The notes: generated from the letters alone by a model not told the origin. A stretch of 64,000 nucleotides of DNA from Ulva prolifera (GCA_023078555.1 CM041204.1:3440430-3504429), one strand, 5' to 3'; numbered from the stretch's first letter, positions 34,600 to 44,974 are shown. Numbers and translations are program-made.

Positions 34600-36867
34600 C
34601 TAAAAGAAAAATTCGTATTCAAAGGAGAGTGCGATTTTGGCTTCAGCAGCCTCGCGTTCGATGCGCCTCCGCACATCAACATGATGTTGCTCCTGCTCGA
34701 AATCGGAGAAGCGGCAGTCAAGAGCCAGCCGCGTGAGCGCCGGTCTGCTGCGCACAAAGCGGAAGACTGCATCGGTCTCCCAGGGATCCCATAGCTCCAA
34801 CCTGAGCTCCTGCAGTGCGGGCCACGCGTGCGGCGGCGCTTCCGAAATCAGTGCGATGGAAAGGGTGTCAACGTCTGACTCTTCACTCGTGTGCGCGAGG
34901 CTGGTCAGAGCGGGCAGCGTCTGCAGGGCGCGCACACAGCTGGCATGCAGCTGCGTGTCCGTGGGAGCGAAGAGGAGGTACAGCTTCTGGAGGTCCGTCA
35001 TGCGTGCGAGCGCAGCGATGTCCTCAGAGGTCTGGAGGCACTCCCAGCCCCACGTCCGCAGAGCCGTAAGCTGCGTCAGCCCGTGCTCGAGCAGGCTGCT
35101 GATGCCTGGCTGGTCTACATGGACTGCCAGGTCCAGGTCCAGGCTCAGCAGCGGCAGCATGGACAAGCCGCTCACGAGCTCGGCGATTTGCACGGGGGAG
35201 TAGTCGAGGCGATGCGAGAAGTGGCACTCCAGCTGCAGGTGCGACAGGCCGGTCGCGCTGACCAGATGCGGAAGCGTTGTCATGAAGGTGGTGATTTCGG
35301 CGGCGAAGTAGAGGCGCTCAAGCTGGCGCAGCTCTGCCAGCGCAGGCGGCACGGCGGCGGTGACCGCATCCTGTATCACCAACTGCTTGACGCCTTCGTC
35401 TGCGGGAGCTTTAATGCACAGGCGCCGCAGTTGTGTGAAGTGCGCAAGGCCGATGCAGAGGCGCAACACATGCGCACTGCCATCTGCATGCAAGGTGTCT
35501 AGGCCGAGGCGTTCGGGGTGCATGTCCAGGGAGGTGAGGGGGGCGGACAGCTGGCTCAGCACGTGGCTGGCTGGAATTGAGTGGGAGTTGGTGGTCCAGT
35601 CAGTGCTGTGGCAACCAACGGGCCGGCCGAAGAGCAAGTCCAGCTGGGAGAGGTGTGGCAGAGCTAGGGGGTGTGCAGTGATGAAGCACTCCTTGCCCCC
35701 GTCTGCATGGCCATGGATCCGAAGCGAGGTCAGGCTGGTGGCGGGCGACAGCATGGTCGCCAGGCAGAACTGAGGTGAGCCTGCGGTGCCGGCATCGCGC
35801 TGGCGCTTCCGGCTCGCTGAGGCGAGCATGAGGGATAGCGAGAGGGTCTGCAACTGTGGTAGAGCTTGCAGCATCCGCTTCAGTGTGACGGAGGTGCTGG
35901 CGTCGACGCCTGAGTGCATATGAAGGGACTGCAGTGACTTGAGTGAGGCGATCGCTGGGGCAAGCAGCTTAGTTGAGGCAGCATCGATGCAATGCAGTTG
36001 CAAACGCAGGCTGGTGACGCCCGTGTGATGTTGCAATGCCTGGGCGAGATGTGGGGCTGCTTCTTGCCACTCCTGGCTTTGCAGTGGAGAGTTTTCTGGG
36101 CTGTGCAGATTGAGAGACAGTACAGAAGGAGGTGCGGGAGGGATGGCTTTCAGGGCCTTGACAAACGGGAGTGATTTTTTCAGCAGGGGTGCTTCAAGCG
36201 TCTTGGTGGAAGTGATGGTGGCTGCAACAACCGCTTGGTGCATGTGGCCTGGCAGAAACTCAAGCAAGTTCTCCACCTGGCTTTCACTGCAAGTCGCAGC
36301 CACAAGGAGGCGGTGCTGAAGTGCATTTGATAGCATAGATAGACCATCAGCAACTCGGTGCGGTTCAGAGTCTTGCCAGCGCTCGTACTGAACATGGCTA
36401 CCCGAGTACCGGGTCAGCCGAAGTGCAGCAAAGTCGATCCAGCCGTCCATTCGTGCATCATCTAGAGCATCCGCCACCTGAAGCAAAGCTATGTTGTCAG
36501 TACCCTCCTGTCGTTGCAGTGGCAAGACGATGCATATGTTTTGATCCAACCGATGACTTCGCAACCCACGCGCGGCTGGCCATTCTGTTGCTGAAAGCCT
36601 TACCTTCAGGACGAAGCAGATGGATTTGAATGGCAATCCAAGAAGCACTGCTATGTCGGCAGTCCTCGCGAACAACCATGTTCTGAACTCGGGCAGCCTG
36701 ATCGAGTCCGGCAGCACCACTTCTCCGCCAGTCTCGGCGATGCACGACAGAACGCCAGAAGCAGAGATCGCGTCAGAATCAACGACATCGGAGAAGATCA
36801 TCTGTCCGTTGTAGGCCTTCAGAGGTGCGGCACGTGTGAGGCACACGGGGGCGTCGAAGGCATCCAT
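34600..36867 (-). CDS. SKP1/BTB-like plus LRR protein, second subfamily, array copy I
   Basis: Exon 1 is 36604-36867 (88 codons, ATG at 36867), the intron 36478-36603 (126 bases, GT-AG, phase 0), and exon 2 34600-36477 with stop TAG at 34600-34602; 713 aa if spliced. As in copy H, the intron is stop-free and divisible by three, giving 755 aa if retained. Exon 1 has FDAPVCLTRAAPLKAYNGQM; exon 2 has EPHRVADGLSMLSNALQHRL and FLPGHMHQAVVAATI. The basic motif is SRKRQRD. The end is YEFFF. It is the closest paralogue of H and lies directly downstream of the intact thiolase on the same strand. Confidence 0.88.
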   Translation of the reverse strand: MDAFDAPVCLTRAAPLKAYNGQMIFSDVVDSDAISASGVLSCIAETGGEVVLPDSIRLPEFRTWLFARTADIAVLLGLPFKSICFVLKVRLSATEWPAARGLRSHRLDQNICIVLPLQRQEGTDNIALLQVADALDDARMDGWIDFAALRLTRYSGSHVQYERWQDSEPHRVADGLSMLSNALQHRLLVAATCSESQVENLLEFLPGHMHQAVVAATITSTKTLEAPLLKKSLPFVKALKAIPPAPPSVLSLNLHSPENSPLQSQEWQEAAPHLAQALQHHTGVTSLRLQLHCIDAASTKLLAPAIASLKSLQSLHMHSGVDASTSVTLKRMLQALPQLQTLSLSLMLASASRKRQRDAGTAGSPQFCLATMLSPATSLTSLRIHGHADGGKECFITAHPLALPHLSQLDLLFGRPVGCHSTDWTTNSHSIPASHVLSQLSAPLTSLDMHPERLGLDTLHADGSAHVLRLCIGLAHFTQLRRLCIKAPADEGVKQLVIQDAVTAAVPPALAELRQLERLYFAAEITTFMTTLPHLVSATGLSHLQLECHFSHRLDYSPVQIAELVSGLSMLPLLSLDLDLAVHVDQPGISSLLEHGLTQLTALRTWGWECLQTSEDIAALARMTDLQKLYLLFAPTDTQLHASCVRALQTLPALTSLAHTSEESDVDTLSIALISEAPPHAWPALQELRLELWDPWETDAVFRFVRSRPALTRLALDCRFSDFEQEQHHVDVRRRIEREAAEAKIALSFEYEFFF

Positions 36868-37680
36868 TCTACAGCACGTTGATATCGAGTACAGCGGAAC
36901 GGGTGAATGGCACGTGAATGTCACTCTGTCCACCCGTCAGGACTAGTGCTTCGCATCTTTAACCAGCAGCCGCGATCTCGACCCACACGATAATTTGGAC
37001 AAGCTTACGAGTAGTCGGCAGCCCTGTACTGCTTGAAAGGTCAAAGTAGCTCGATGCCTCTGTCATGCCATGACACTTCTGCATACGCCTGCTCTGAGAT
37101 CAACAAATTCCACAAAGACAGCAGATCGGCATCACTGCCCACGGCTGCTGGACTCCTAGACTGCATCATCACCGCTACCACTGCAGCAACAGAAACTCAT
37201 CAGAGAACGCCTGCACCCGTCTTGTCCAGCGGCAGGCGACACCACGCGAATGGCAGAGTCAACTCGCATGGCTGCCCGCACTGCAACCTGTACTGAAGGC
37301 AAAGCTCAACACAGCAAAGATCGTAATCAACGTTTCGTGCGTTACATTGTAACGGCCACACTAGGGCTCACATACATACTCTTGCACCACCGCGGGCAGG
37401 TAGAACAATGCTCCAGCTAGCTCCACCCGAAGAGCGAGCTGCTCCTCCAACGCTCTCAGCAAACACTCAGGCAAGATGCACAGCCCCGCCCCGAAAAGCG
37501 TCCACGCAGAGACTGGGCATCGCACATGCTGGGCACCCTCACAACACCAGATGCAGCCACCGCGGCTGCCCACGTTTCGAGACTGGCGACCTCTCCTGCG
37601 CCTGGAGGAAGCCGTATATTGTCTGCCACGTTGTACCTTGAGAAAACAGCATGATTGCTCTCACAATGACGGACGGATCA
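36868..37680. other. Region between copy I and the thiolase 3' end
   Basis: No gene was seen. It holds the promoter region of copy I and the 3' flank of the thiolase gene, and is the parent-type sequence of the spacers at 28986-29819 and 32931-33854. Confidence 0.45.
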
Positions 37681-40648
37681 TCAGACAGCGTCCTTCGAGA
37701 GGAAACCCTGGGGGGTGTGCGCGGCGGTGTGGGCCGTGCCGTCGCCCTGGTCGCCAACCTCGTACACCGCCGCCGCGCCCATGCCAGAGCCGATGCACAT
37801 CGACACGACGCCGAAGCGCGCGCCGCGGCCGCGCCGCCGCATCTCGTGCAGCAGCGTCGCCGTCATGCGCGCGCCGGTGCACCCCAGCGCGTGCCCGAGC
37901 GCGATCGCGCCTCCATTCGGGTTCACCTGCACGCACCGCATGCTCAGCCTGCTGTGGGGCCTGGGGCAGCGATGTCAAGTCGTCAGGCGCAATCAGATGG
38001 ACCAATTTCGTATAGTTATGTCTTCAACAAAGCACACATGGGCCCGTTCATTCGGAGTAGTCGATGTCCTCGTCGGTCACGGATCAGCAAGTCCAGAATT
38101 ACTTTACATAGCCCAGGTTCCAGCTTACAAATTGACACGCCGACTGGCGAGGGGGATGCGCAGTGCGCACCTTGTCGGCATCGAGACCGAGGTCCCGCAC
38201 GCAGAACAGCGCCTGGCTCGCAAAGGCCTCGTTGATCTCATAGACGTCGATGTCGGCGAGCGTGAGGCCGGCGCGGCGCACGGCCTCCGGGATCGCGACG
38301 GCCGGCCCGACGCCCATGATGGCCGGGTCGACGCCGACGGCCGCGAAGCTGCGGAAGACGCCGAGCACCGGCAGGCCGCGCTGCTGCGCCTCGCGCCGCG
38401 TCATCAGCAGCGTCACCGCCGCGCCGTCGCTCACCTGCACATGAAGCGTGGAACTGACCCGCGTGGGTGGAGTGCTGCGCTTTGTCCGCGGCATGCATTT
38501 GGTGCCGCTTAAAGGCGGCTTCTGACAGTGGCCTGCGCGGGACACGCTGGGGCGCCGGGGCCCATGTGTGTGGCCACGAGCGGCACAGCAGGTCATGTAT
38601 GCGCTACCTTATGGCTGTGACAAGGGGAATGGACGCAGAACGGGTGAGGATGCTGTCCGCTCGAGTCCGCCCACCCCGGGTCTGGGGGTGTCTGAGAGTG
38701 ACGGTGGATGTAGCTGTTTGACTTCTGTATGCTGCTGCCAAGCAGCCCGTTTGCCCCACTGTGTGTGCTCGTGCTTGCACACAGCTGCCACTGGCCGCAA
38801 TGCCGACGGTGCCACCTGTCATTTCCATTGCGTCTCTGTGGCACAGCAGCTGCCAAGTGTACAGCAGGCGCACCGCAACACCAGCAGGCCCTGTGAACAG
38901 TGTTACGCTACGTAGCTGCAATTCCGCACAATACACGCACAGACAGGCGAGGAAGCGGCGCAGCGACAGCTCACCACAACACCCAGGCGGTGAGTGTGCA
39001 TCCCGCGCTGACTGGCACACCACAAGGGGGCACGAGTAGGGACCGCGTGGAGGCGGCGCACCTGGGACGAGTTGCCGGCGGTCGTGCTGCCGTCGGCCTT
39101 GAATGCCGGCTTCAGCTTCGAGAGGCCCTCGGCGGTGCTGCCGCCGCGGATGCCGTCGTCCGCGGCGACGACGATCGGCCGCGTCTCCTTCGTCTTGGGG
39201 TCTGTCACCTTGGTGTGCACGGGCACGATCTCGTCCTTGAACTTGCCGGCGCGGGCTGCGGCGGCGGCCTTCTTGTGTGACGCCGCGGCAAACGCGTCTT
39301 GGTCTGACCTGCACGGGGGTGGGCGCCGGGTCAGGTGCAATTGTCTCATGCAAACGACGGCTCTGCTATCTGACACAGAGCGGCCACGGTGGCCAGGAAA
39401 CTGTGTACTTTGTATTCTGCCTCGGGCTGTGACACGGTGCATTGGCTTGCATCTCCAGGTGTGGTGTCTGTTGCAGCGGATGACAGGCAGGGGAGTGAGT
39501 GAATGTGGCTCTGGGAGGATGCAGATCTGGGCAATGGCAGAGACAGAGTTCGCACCTGGTGACACCGAACTTAGCAGCGACGTTCTCGGAGGTGATGCCC
39601 ATGGGGAGCATACATGACTTGGCCTGCTTGACCATTTCAATAGCAGGGTTGACCCCGCCTTGCCATGTCATCGGGTTGGAAGACATGGACTCGACGCCAC
39701 CGGCCAGCCCGACGGTGTAGTATCCCGCTTTGATCGATGCTGCTACGCTAGCGATGGCTTGTAGTCCTGACGAGCATTGCCTGCACCAACTTGCGCCTGT
39801 GGCACTGACGACATGCCATGTCTTGCAGGAGAATCTCGACTGATGTATCGGACAATTAACACGACCTCTATCATACCAGTGAAGCAATCAAGCATAAAGA
39901 CACACCGGTTGACAGTGTGCACTGGCACAGTTTCGGGCATGCCTGCCAGGAACATGGCTATCCGGCACTCATTGGCTCGTTGGGAGGAGGGGCCCAGGAC
40001 GCTTCCAATCACCACATCCCCCACGTCCTTCGGATCGACTCCAGTTTGAGCAAATGTGGCCTTGAATAGAGTAGCGAGCATGTCATCAGGAGGTGTGCTG
40101 GCAAGACCTCCACGGCGAGCCTGTGATGCGGGAAGCTTGTGAAAGATATAATTGCTGTAGCTATACAGCGACACATTTGAGAGTTGATCCATGTTGTTGC
40201 GGAAATCTCTGGCATACCTTACACGTTGCTGTCCGCAGCGACGAGACAACCACGACGTCGTCCAGCGCGGGAGCTTGACGAGCGTACGCAGCTGAATCCC
40301 CTGCTGAGCATGGATTGGCCTACATACAATTGCTAACATGTAAGTGCTAGCTGGACTGAGAGCTTACGTGTACATTGCAGGCTGTTTCGAGGTAACGTCA
40401 TATCGTGAATTACCCCACATATGGAAAGCGCACCATCAGCTCTCGCGAGCCCTGATCGGGAGCCTGCAGCACATTCTATACATATTATCTCGCCTAGAAG
40501 TCCGTGTTATGAGTGTATCGTGCAACAGGCACACAGGAACTGCTGTCGACGCCACCCAGGGACTTGGCCTCCCTTCGCAGTGCCCGAGCCGCACCTGACT
40601 TGATAATTGGCTGTTGAACACCGCCAGTCGCTGTGCAGCCCTGTCCAT
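37681..40648 (-). CDS. KAT: Peroxisomal 3-ketoacyl-CoA thiolase (acetyl-CoA acyltransferase)
   Basis: It cleaves 3-ketoacyl-CoA with CoA in the last step of peroxisomal beta-oxidation. Seven exons join in frame, all GT-AG: 40595-40648, 40218-40319, 39906-40120, 39556-39780, 39062-39308, 38171-38434 and 37681-37926; 450 aa, against about 460 in plants. Exon 1 (18 codons) encodes RLAVFNSQL, a match to the PTS2 form R-L-x5-Q-L. Exon 2 has AGDSAAYAR and [15 protein letters not shown]. The catalytic residues are Cys126 (QCSSGLQ), His381 (GHALG) and Cys413 (VSMCIGSG); NEAF is at 349-352. The usual GHPLG is GHALG here. The end is LSKDAV, like plant KAT2 LSKDAR. An upstream in-frame ATG at 40684 is possible, but a start at 40648 places the PTS2 as in plant enzymes. 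Confidence 0.94.
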
Positions 40649-41129
40649 AGTTTCGAGCCTTTTTCTGGGAAGGTCACGGAACAAGCGAGCCTAAGAAGCC
40701 TTCACACCGCTGCAGAGTCAAAGTCGTTTTCCGTGTTGATCGCCTTGGCGAAGCTACAAATCCAATTATGGGAAACGATGGTGCGCTGTAGCTCAATTTG
40801 AGTCAGGCTGATGCCATGGCTGGCCGGGAGCACTCTCTTCGAGGCGCTGACGAGGCAGCGTGACGAAAGGCGTCCTCGCCGCCAGGCCGCCGCCGTGCAC
40901 TTGTGGCGAAAAGAGATCCCGACAGAGGCACGTACCAAGACTGTTCGATTTCATAGACACGTCCAAACTGCCTGGTGGTGGGCAACAGATCTATCTTCAG
41001 ACTGATAATATCAGGTCACCAATGTTGCACGCGCGATTTGCTTTCTGTGCGTTCTTGCAGACGATTCGCGGCTGATCCGGGCTTCAGACGAGCAGAGACT
41101 GCACTGCACTGCAGCCTGAACAGCTCACT
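40649..41129. promoter_or_regulatory. Shared intergenic region between divergent thiolase and MiaB-like genes
   Basis: The two start codons face away from each other with 481 bases between them. The region must hold both 5' untranslated regions and promoters, perhaps as a bidirectional promoter. I saw no clear TATA box. Confidence 0.5.
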
Positions 41130-44100
41130 ATGAGAGGCTGCTCATTGAGACGTGCTCACTGCGCACCCAGCGGTCGAGCCATCGCTGCTCGCGCACGTAC
41201 AGCTGATCTACCTGCGATGCCCAATTTGCTAGAAATCGAGCCTCCAGAGCTGTTTGATCCAATCGATTCCCGTACCACTGGAGATGAGTCAGAGCACTGT
41301 GGAATGGCAGGTGTGTTTCTCCACTTGGCTAGCTGTAGGACACTTACGACGTCACCCAGCCACTTGCATCACCGCCCAGCACGTATACGTCTTGACCTTG
41401 CTGCGTGAAGTTTGACGTTGATATTCCTTCATCGCAGCATAAATTGTGTTGCATTCATTCACCCGTGTATGCGCCCTGTGGGTGGCCTGGTTCAGTGTCG
41501 AAGCACTTCAGCGACGGTGGATGCTCAATTCGCAGCGCCCTGGCGGCCATCATCGCTCGGAAACCGTTGACAACTTTCTTATCTGTGCGCACATCTATGT
41601 TGTTCGGGCTGAACGGACTGCTTCTGCTGCGGCGATGTTCAACTCAACACTGAAGCTCAACAGCACCTCTGCTGAAAGCGTCACAGCCCAGTCTCAAAGG
41701 CTTGGTCATCGCCTGGCATCGGACTCGAGCTTCAACAAGCCATCCCAGGCCTTTCCACTCGGCCGAGTGCCCCTACCCACATCCTCAGCCACCTCATCAT
41801 GCCATGCAACTCCACACAACCATCATCTCACGCACCACCCACCTTGATCTGATCGGAACACGACCTCCTTCAGGCCTATGTACCTCCACTCCCCCGATTC
41901 ATCTGCCTGCAGCTGATGTGCGTACACCTGGGGCGACCGCCGTCCCAGAAAGCAACAGAAACCCGCCACCAGTCTGCCCCCACATGCAGGATCTGTCCTG
42001 GAGCGCGCCGCCCCCGCCAACGCCGCCGGCCGCAAGTTCTACGTGCACACCTTCGGCTGCCAGATGAACCTCGCGGACAGCGAGCGCATGGCGGGCGCGC
42101 TCGAGGCGAGCGGCTACGAGTGCACCACCGACCCCTCCGCCGCCGAGGTCCTCATCTACAACACCTGCAGCATTCGCGAGAAGGCCGAGAACAAGGTGTA
42201 CTCGGCGCTCGGGCGGCAGGCGAAGCGCAAGCGCGACCACTTCCGGGACGTCAAGATCGTGGTCGCAGGGTGCGTGGCACAGCAGGAGGGGCAGGCGCTG
42301 CTGCGGCGGGTGCCGGAGGTCGATGTCGTGATGGGCCCGCAGCACGCGAACCAGATCGTCAGCCTCGTCGAGCAGGCGGAGACCGGGCAGGTGCGCTATG
42401 GCGGAACTGCGTGCTACCGTGCGGCAATGCCTGGTCGTGTCTGTGTGGGGGCGTGCACGTCAGGCCAGCGCCGTGCCGGGTCCGCGATCGGTGATCGGGG
42501 GAACGAGCGCCTCGGATACGATGTCGGGGGCCCCGCTCATGGCCAGGTGCCGTCCGCATCGAGTCAGTGTGGTTGTGGATCAGTCTCCAAGCTCCCCGTG
42601 CCCTCTGTCATCTGTGACCCGGGTCGTGGGCGACCGCATTCTGTCATCGGCTCAGCGCTCGGCTGTACCGCATCGGTCACGTGTACCGCATCGGCATCGG
42701 TCACGTGTACCGCATCGGTCACGTGTACCGCATCAGTCACGTGTACCGCATCGGTCGCAACAGTGTGTGTCTCTTGGAGCTCCGCATGCCGAGCGGCAGG
42801 CGTGATACTCACCGATGTCACCTGGTGGAGCACACCCCATGCCCGATGAGCACAGCGGGAGGTTTGATTGCAATGCAGTGCGATGGATCATGTGATCCCA
42901 TCATGCAGTTCTGCAAGTGCTGTTCTGGATGCGAGATGCCGTACAACTTGTCACTTTGACCCCCTCTTCAAATACGTGCTGTTCAACGATGAGGCAGCCT
43001 GGACGCGCGCCGACGGTGTCGAATCGACACCAGCAGTACGGGCACCCCTCGGGCCCACGCCAGCAAATGAATGAATGAAATTACGGAGCCGCGTGCAGGT
43101 GCTCGCGACGGAGTGGACGGAGATCATTGAGGACGTTGCGCAGCCGCGCCGCGACAGCGACATCACCGCCTGGGTCAACGCCATCTACGGCTGCAACGAG
43201 AAGTGCAGCTACTGCGTCGTGCCGTACACCCGCGGCGCCGAGCAGAGCCGCGCGCCCGCCGACATCGTCGCCGAGGTCACCCGCCTCGCGGCGGACGGCT
43301 ACCGTGAGGTGACGCTGCTCGGCCAGAACATCGACGCGTATGGGCGCGACCTGCCGGGCATGGCGCAGGACGGCAGCGCGCGGCGGCTGCACACGTTTGC
43401 GGATTTATTGCGGGCGGTGCACGCGGTGGAGGGCATCGCGCGCGTGCGCTTCGCGACGTCGCACCCGCGCTACTTCACCGAGCGCCTGATCCGCACGTGC
43501 GCGGAGCTGCCGAAGATGTGCGAGTTCTTCCACATCCCCTTCCAGGTGCGCAGCCTCTCCCGCCGTGTCTGTACGGATCACTTGTGCGGGTGTGTGCCGG
43601 CAGCTGAGCGAGGTAGGTCATGTGCGGGACTCCCGTCTGGGTATTTGTGGGTAGAGGTGCGCTTCCGCACATCCGACTCGATTGCATCGAGTTGCTGCTC
43701 TCTCGTGAGAGCTCACCTGGTGGGTCCAGGACGGCAGATGGGGAGGCGGTAGCCCAGTTTTAATCGACGTCCGGTCTACCAGGAACATGGGCTTTGGTGA
43801 CATCAGGAGCGGTGCGTCGGCACGTATCGGTGCCGCAGCATGCAGACAAGGCCGCGTACCCCCCCGACAGTGGTACCCCTTGAGCTGCGCAAGCGCTCCA
43901 GCCGAGCTCGCCACACACTCCTCCCCCCACGCATGCAGGCGGGCGACAACGACATCCTGCGCCGCATGCTGCGCGGCTACACGCACGGCCGGTACCGCGA
44001 GACCGTCAACAACATCCGCCGCTACATGCCCGACGCGTCGGTCAGCGGCGACGCGATCGTCGGCTTCCCCGGCGAGACCGAGGAGCAGTTCCAGCGCACG

Positions 44101-44864
44101 GTGGCGCTCGTGCGGGAGGTCGGCTTCGACCGCGTCAACACCGCGGCGTACAGCCCCCGGCCCAACACCCCCGCCGCGGCCTGGGAGGACCAGGTGGCGG
44201 ACCTCGTCAAGGCCGACCGCCTCAACCGCCTCAACGCCGTCGTCAACGAGGTCGCGGAGGAGCGGGCGCAGCGCTTCACCGGTGCGTGCTGTGGGCGCTG
44301 TGTGTGCTGCGTGCTGTGATGTGGGGGTGCATGCGTAGATGCGTGTGTTTGTGGAGCGGGTCGCGGCGTGTGCTGTGTGCTCAGCATGCTGTGCTATGTG
44401 ATGTGCTGCGGTGGCAGAGCGGTGCATGGCGGCTGGATTTGCGAAGGAGGGGTGGTCACGTCACGTGTATGATGTAATGTGTGGCGCAAGGACAAAGGTG
44501 GCGAGGCAGTTGGCACTGCGGGAACAGTGTGCGGGTAAGAACAGCACACGCTGAAGCGATTGCCTGCATCCCACGCAGAATGAGAACGCCGCCCGACATT
44601 GCGACCATGCAAACAATCCATGGCGCAAACAAGCAGATTTGCACGCAAGAAAACTCCCTGATGTGTGAGTGTGTGTGCGCAGGGCGGACGCTGGAGGTGC
44701 TGGTGGAGGGTGTCAACCCGCGGGACCCGGCGCAGGCGATGGGCCGCACGCGGCACAACAAGCTCTGCTTCTTCCCTGGCGACGGTGCCGCCCTCAAGGG
44801 CGAGCTGGTGGATGTCAAGATCGAGGGCATCCGAGCATACACCCTGGCCGGCACCCTGGCGTGA
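41130..44864 (+). CDS. tRNA-2-methylthio-N6-dimethylallyladenosine synthase, MiaB/CDK5RAP1 type, probably organellar
   Basis: A radical-SAM methylthiotransferase that adds the 2-methylthio group to A37 of tRNA. Five exons join in frame: 41130-41310, 41990-42390, 43099-43545, 43939-44281 and 44683-44864; 517 aa, against 474 in E. coli MiaB. Exon 1 (60 codons) is Arg/Ala/Ser-rich at its start ([20 protein letters not shown]), like a transit peptide. The auxiliary cluster cysteines are Cys84 (FGCQMN), Cys120 ([12 protein letters not shown]) and Cys155 (AGCVAQQEG). The radical-SAM triad is Cys226, Cys230 and Cys233 in [15 protein letters not shown]. Exon 5 encodes the TRAM domain (LEVLVEGVN ... 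[10 protein letters not shown]). The exon 1/exon 2 junction is supported by matching phase 1. Divergent from the thiolase gene. Confidence 0.94.
42667..42758. repeat. 18-base minisatellite in intron 2 of the MiaB-like gene
   Basis: About five units of ACCGCATCGGTCACGTGT. The second unit has an internal 6-base duplication and the last is truncated. Each full unit has a CACGTG E-box core. It lies inside the 708-base intron 42391-43098. Confidence 0.93.
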
Positions 44865-44928
44865 TCTGTGATGACATAGAGAGCTGTGCTGCTCTGTGAT
44901 CTAGTTTGGCAGCCATGCGTATACATGA

Positions 44929-44933
44929 TGTAA
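44929..44933 (+). promoter_or_regulatory. Possible TGTAA polyadenylation signal of the MiaB-like gene
   Basis: TGTAA lies 65 bases after the stop codon at 44862-44864. TGTAA is the usual poly(A) signal in chlorophyte algae; position fits, nothing else supports it. Confidence 0.4.
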
Positions 44934-44946
44934 CTACATATGCCAA

Positions 44947-44974
44947 CCCCCCCCCCCCCCCCCCCCCCCCCCCC
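44947..44974. repeat. Poly-C tract (C28)
   Basis: A 28-base C homopolymer 83 bases downstream of the MiaB-like stop codon, similar to the tract at 25560-25592. Confidence 0.96.
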
